Shown: piece by piece, positions 61,159 to 64,000 of the stretch
How positions within the stretch are numbered: position 1 is the stretch's first letter
Layout: every line of letters begins with the position of its first letter
Source of the DNA: Azospirillum lipoferum 4B
GTDB lineage: Bacteria; Pseudomonadota; Alphaproteobacteria; Azospirillales; Azospirillaceae
DNA length: 64,000 bases
Assembly (NCBI RefSeq): GCF_000283655.1
Contig: NC_016623.1
Span: 62,001-126,000 of the forward strand
Reading direction: 5' to 3'
Notes under the pieces: generated by a model
The model's input: only the letters and a program-made list of their open reading frames with translations
Told to the model about the DNA's origin: nothing
Database searches by the model: none
Position numbers and translations under genes: made by a program

Positions 61159-62157
61159 TCACGCCGACTTCCCCTGAAGCCGCACATACATGCCGTATTG
61201 CGCCGCAAGCGTCAGCACGATTTCCATGTACAGGTTGATCAGGCCGTTGGCGTAGAAGGCCGGGCAGCCGGTGTAATGACGCTCCCCCGCCATCGCGGTC
61301 GGCTCGATCAGGTCGGTGTTCAGGACGATCAGGTCCTTGTCCGGATCATAGAGGAAGGCCGACTGGTCGGGGCGCAGCGGGTGGATGGCCTGATGGTCGT
61401 CGGCCTCGATCTTTCCCGCCGCCATGAACTGGCACAGCATGCCCAGACTGCCCATGGCGAGCGGCAGCACCTGCTTCAGGCTGCGGCGGGCGAGGTCGTC
61501 ATAGGCGGCGGCCTCCAGCCCCGGACGCAGCAGCGGGGCGGCTTCCACCAGATTCCAGCAGACATGCAGGGCGGTGTGGCTGCCGGTCTTGGTGATCGAC
61601 AGCATGTCGTAGCCGGACGGCCCGTGCAGGACCGACTTCTGCAACTCGCGCCCCAGCACATAGCCGGCGGCGGCCATGTCGGTGATGGTTCCCTCCGTCC
61701 GGCAGCGGTCCTCCTCCACCATCACCTTGATCGCCCAATCCTTGATGATGGCGTCCAGCAGGTGGCAGACGGAATCGCGCAGGAAGCCGACCACGCGGTC
61801 GGGATCGGCGGCCTCGATGCCGTCGGGATCGGCGAAGTCCAGCCCATGCGGCGAGTCCGGCGGGGTCGACAGCACCAGATGACCGGTCTCGTCCAGCGGC
61901 ATGCGGGCGATGATGTGCTCCCGCAGATCGACATAGAGGAAGCCCAGCAGGGTGTTGATCGCGACCTTCTCGAAATCCTCCTTGCGGGTGTCGGCATGGG
62001 CCGGGCAGTGGCCGGCCAGCGTCAGCAATTCCTCGCTCAGGAGATAGCTCGGCTCCTCCGCGATGCGGTGCAGGATGGGCGCGAGGTTGATCCGCGTCAT
62101 CCCTGCCTCCTCATGGGCGGAGGCGTAGGTGAGAGCGAAGTCGTTGGTGCGGGCCAT
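61159..62157 (-). CDS. Uncharacterised protein, tandem paralogue A
   Basis: A 332-aa soluble protein that I do not recognise. It is clearly homologous along its whole length to the next gene upstream. Shared blocks: NDFA, GHCPAHA (residues about 49-55), SPHGLD, DSVCHLLD (about 127-134), the longest block GYDMLSITKTGSHTALHVCW followed by LVEAAPLL (about 182-210), YDDLARRSLKQVLPLAMGSLGML, and ERHYTGCPAFYANGLINLY. Conserved Cys and His suggest metal, haem or thiol chemistry; no known cofactor motif fits. Its ATG is 5 nt after the stop of paralogue B. Confidence 0.75.
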   Translation of the reverse strand: MARTNDFALTYASAHEEAGMTRINLAPILHRIAEEPSYLLSEELLTLAGHCPAHADTRKEDFEKVAINTLLGFLYVDLREHIIARMPLDETGHLVLSTPPDSPHGLDFADPDGIEAADPDRVVGFLRDSVCHLLDAIIKDWAIKVMVEEDRCRTEGTITDMAAAGYVLGRELQKSVLHGPSGYDMLSITKTGSHTALHVCWNLVEAAPLLRPGLEAAAYDDLARRSLKQVLPLAMGSLGMLCQFMAAGKIEADDHQAIHPLRPDQSAFLYDPDKDLIVLNTDLIEPTAMAGERHYTGCPAFYANGLINLYMEIVLTLAAQYGMYVRLQGKSA

Positions 62158-62162
62158 CGGGG

Positions 62163-63218
62163 TCAGCCCTCCTGCAGGCGGTCGTAGACGGAATATTCCA
62201 GGGCCAGCCCGGCCACGATGTCCAGATACAGCTTGATCAGGTTGGTGGTGTAGAAGGCCGGGCAGCCGGTATAGTAGCGCTCGCCCGGTTTGGCGAAGGT
62301 GACGATGGGATCGGCGTTCAGCCGGATCAGCCCGTTGCCGTCCAGCACGAAGGCGGTCTGGTCCTTGGGCAGCCGATGCACGGCCAGCCCGTCGGCCGGC
62401 TCGATCCCGCTCTCTTCCATGTAATGGACCAGCATGCCGAGGCTGGCCATCGACAGCGGCACGATCTGCTTCAGGCTGCGGTGGACGAGGTCGTCGTAGA
62501 AGGCGGCGTCGCGGCCGGGCACCAGCAGCGGAGCCGCCTCCACCAGTGCCCAGCAGATGTGAATCGCGGTATGGCTGCCGGTCTTGGTGATCGACAGCAT
62601 GTCGTAGCCAGCGCGCTGGTAGAGCGGCGAATGTTCCAGCACGCTGCGCAGGACGAAGGTCGCCGCCGCCTCCAGCGAGATGGCGCCGGTCCCCTGGGAG
62701 CGGAAATACTCCTCCTCATGCACCAGATCGACGGCCCAGCCGGTGATCAGCCCATCCAGCAGGTGGCAGGTTGCGTCGCGCAGGACGGAGCAGAGAACGT
62801 CGGGCTCCGCCGCGGCCATGGCGGCGCGGTCGGCCGGGTCCAGCCCGTGGGGGGAGCGCGGCGGGATCGGCAGCATCGGCCGCCCCTCGTCATCGAAGGG
62901 CAGCTTTGCCGCGATGTGGTCGCGCAACCGGTTGAACAGCAGGGCCAGCAGGCTGTTGACCGCCACCTTGTCGGCATCGTCCTGCGGGATCGGCGGGGCG
63001 CCGTCCTTCGCTCCCTCTGGCGCTCCCTCGGTCTTGCCGGCATGGAAGGGGCACTGGCCGCCGCCCTGCCGGAATTCCTCGCTGAACAGGAAGTTCGGCT
63101 CCGCCTGGATGCGCTGCAGGATATGGGCAATCGACACCCGGCCCAGACCGGCCTCGCCATGGGCGGTGTTGAAGGTCTGGGCGAAGTCGTTGGAACGGCT
63201 GGGCAGGGTATCGGACAT
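62163..63218 (-). CDS. Uncharacterised protein, tandem paralogue B
   Basis: A 351-aa protein, paralogue of the 61159 gene. The ATG at 63218 (MSDTLPSRSNDFAQTF) aligns with the start of paralogue A; earlier in-frame sequence does not. It differs by an insertion of about 18-24 residues rich in Gly, Ala, Pro and Lys after GQCPFHAGK. Shared Cys/His: CPFH, DATCHLLD, SHTAIHICW and YYTGCPAFY. No signal peptide or membrane helix. It is probably first in a three-gene unit B-A-phosphatase. Confidence 0.75.
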   Translation of the reverse strand: MSDTLPSRSNDFAQTFNTAHGEAGLGRVSIAHILQRIQAEPNFLFSEEFRQGGGQCPFHAGKTEGAPEGAKDGAPPIPQDDADKVAVNSLLALLFNRLRDHIAAKLPFDDEGRPMLPIPPRSPHGLDPADRAAMAAAEPDVLCSVLRDATCHLLDGLITGWAVDLVHEEEYFRSQGTGAISLEAAATFVLRSVLEHSPLYQRAGYDMLSITKTGSHTAIHICWALVEAAPLLVPGRDAAFYDDLVHRSLKQIVPLSMASLGMLVHYMEESGIEPADGLAVHRLPKDQTAFVLDGNGLIRLNADPIVTFAKPGERYYTGCPAFYTTNLIKLYLDIVAGLALEYSVYDRLQEG

Positions 63219-63327
63219 GCGGCGGCTTCCGGCGCGGACATAGGGCGAGCGGGCTACCCTAAAGGGAAATGCCGCACCCGCGCAACGGAGTGTCGTGTCG
63301 CGGCCCGATAATGTCCCGGCGGCTGCG

Positions 63328-64000
63328 TTATTTTGCCACGATCCGTCCTTCCACCGCGGGCGTGACCGTTTTCTTGGATTCGACATAATTCATCACGATG
63401 GTCGCCAGCAACACCGCCCCCGATGCATCGACGATCACTTTGGAACGCGGGAGGGCGGCATAGCCGTCGCCACCCTTCAGCATGTAATCGTTGGTCGCGA
63501 CGCGGTAGGTCGCCTGCGGCTCGACCGGCTTGCCACCCACGGTGACGGACGTGAGCCGGCGGCCGGCCGGGGCCTTGGGGTCGTAGGTCATGGTCAGGCC
63601 GGAGACCTGGGGGAAGCGGCCGGCCTTCTCCTCCACCTTGCCGACGCCGTGCTCCAGGGTGGAAATCAGGTCCTGCCCCGACATCTCCACCAGCACCCCG
63701 ACATTGCCGAAGGGCAGTTCGGCGAAGATATCCTTGCGGGTCAGACGATGACCGGCGGGGTGCAGCGCATCGGCGCGGATGCCGCCGCCGTTGGTGATCG
63801 CGACATCGGCCTTCAGCGTCTCGCGCAGGGCATCGGCGATCAGGTTGCCCATGCTGGACTCGCGGCTGCGCACCACGTCCTTGCGGCTGTCCAGCTCGGT
63901 CGCGGTGGTGCCGATCACCGTGGCGAGGTCGCTGTCGAGTCGCTTGGTATAGCCCTCAACCACCGCCTCGACCTCCGGATCCGGGGCGACGCCGGCGGTG
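63328..64000 (-). CDS. 5'-nucleotidase / UshA-family protein, C-terminal part (cut by window end)
   Basis: The last about 223 residues of a periplasmic-type nucleotidase/2',3'-cyclic phosphodiesterase. The 5'-nucleotidase C-terminal domain is clear: RSRESSMGNLIADALRE, ADVAITNGGGIRADALH (substrate-binding Asn/Gly/Arg loop), LPFGNVGVLVEMSGQDLISTLEHGV and ATNDYMLKGGDGY (base-stacking Phe/Tyr region). The frame stays open to position 64000, so the metallophosphatase half and start lie outside. Confidence 0.93.
   Translation of the reverse strand, partial: TAGVAPDPEVEAVVEGYTKRLDSDLATVIGTTATELDSRKDVVRSRESSMGNLIADALRETLKADVAITNGGGIRADALHPAGHRLTRKDIFAELPFGNVGVLVEMSGQDLISTLEHGVGKVEEKAGRFPQVSGLTMTYDPKAPAGRRLTSVTVGGKPVEPQATYRVATNDYMLKGGDGYAALPRSKVIVDASGAVLLATIVMNYVESKKTVTPAVEGRIVAK

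Overview
The window is GC-rich, densely coded DNA from an alphaproteobacterium, most likely a metabolically versatile Azospirillum/Rhodospirillales-type organism. This is inferred from gene content and codon bias, not from a marker gene. It carries an uptake hydrogenase, denitrification genes, a CO-dehydrogenase-like molybdenum hydroxylase, TRAP transporters and c-di-GMP signalling. No rRNA, tRNA, CRISPR array or phage was seen.

Layout. 0-4.5 kb: hupE, then hupS-hupL-hupC behind a good sigma-54 (-24/-12) promoter; the small subunit has all six cysteines of oxygen-tolerant [NiFe] hydrogenases. 4.6-6.9 kb: a three-domain methyltransferase/glycosyltransferase/FkbM protein. 7.0-9.3 kb: hypF on the opposite strand. 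9.4-11.4 kb: a 77-aa hydrophilic protein and a SulP anion transporter. 11.6-14.2 kb: a type III polyketide synthase, an ICMT-like methyltransferase and an SDR (phenolic-lipid-like cluster). 14.5-17.5 kb: a dctPQM TRAP transporter. 17.5-18.3 kb: a 26-codon ORF with a very strong RBS and its own terminator, then a DUF559 gene between palindromic repeats.

18.3-26.3 kb is a denitrification island: nirK, a norCBQD-mog operon, and divergent norE-norF plus a 51-aa membrane peptide. Near-perfect FNR/NnrR-type boxes (TTGAC-N4-GTCAA) sit upstream of nirK and between norC and norE. 26.5-29.0 kb holds an aromatic aminotransferase, a YitT-like membrane protein and a YchJ/SEC-C protein. 29.2-30.06 kb is a complete IS5/IS427-type insertion sequence whose transposase needs a -1 frameshift; it lies just upstream of an HD-GYP phosphodiesterase. 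31.5-36.5 kb: a tetR regulator divergent from an RND efflux pair. 36.8-38.8 kb: a PCMT-erythromycin esterase fusion with an FNR-type box upstream. 38.8-43.9 kb: an NhaD-like antiporter and a TAXI-TRAP transporter (SBP, fused permease, DUF1850).

44.2-51.8 kb: a cox-type operon (coxS, coxL, coxM, a DUF4160-DUF2442 pair, coxD, coxE and two XdhC-type genes). The large subunit carries AYRGAGR (form II), so CO need not be its substrate. 52.0-57.8 kb: a tight three-gene signalling operon of a periplasmic-sensor histidine kinase, a peptide-type solute-binding protein without ABC partners, and a receiver-GGDEF diguanylate cyclase. 58.2-60.4 kb: threonine dehydratase, an orphan TumA-like antitoxin and a second YitT paralogue. 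60.4-63.2 kb (minus strand): two tandem paralogues of unknown family followed by a dual-specificity phosphatase, the best candidate here for an undescribed system. The window ends inside a 5'-nucleotidase gene.

Several intergenic gaps hold members of two palindromic repeat families, one copy of which contains another palindrome nested inside it.
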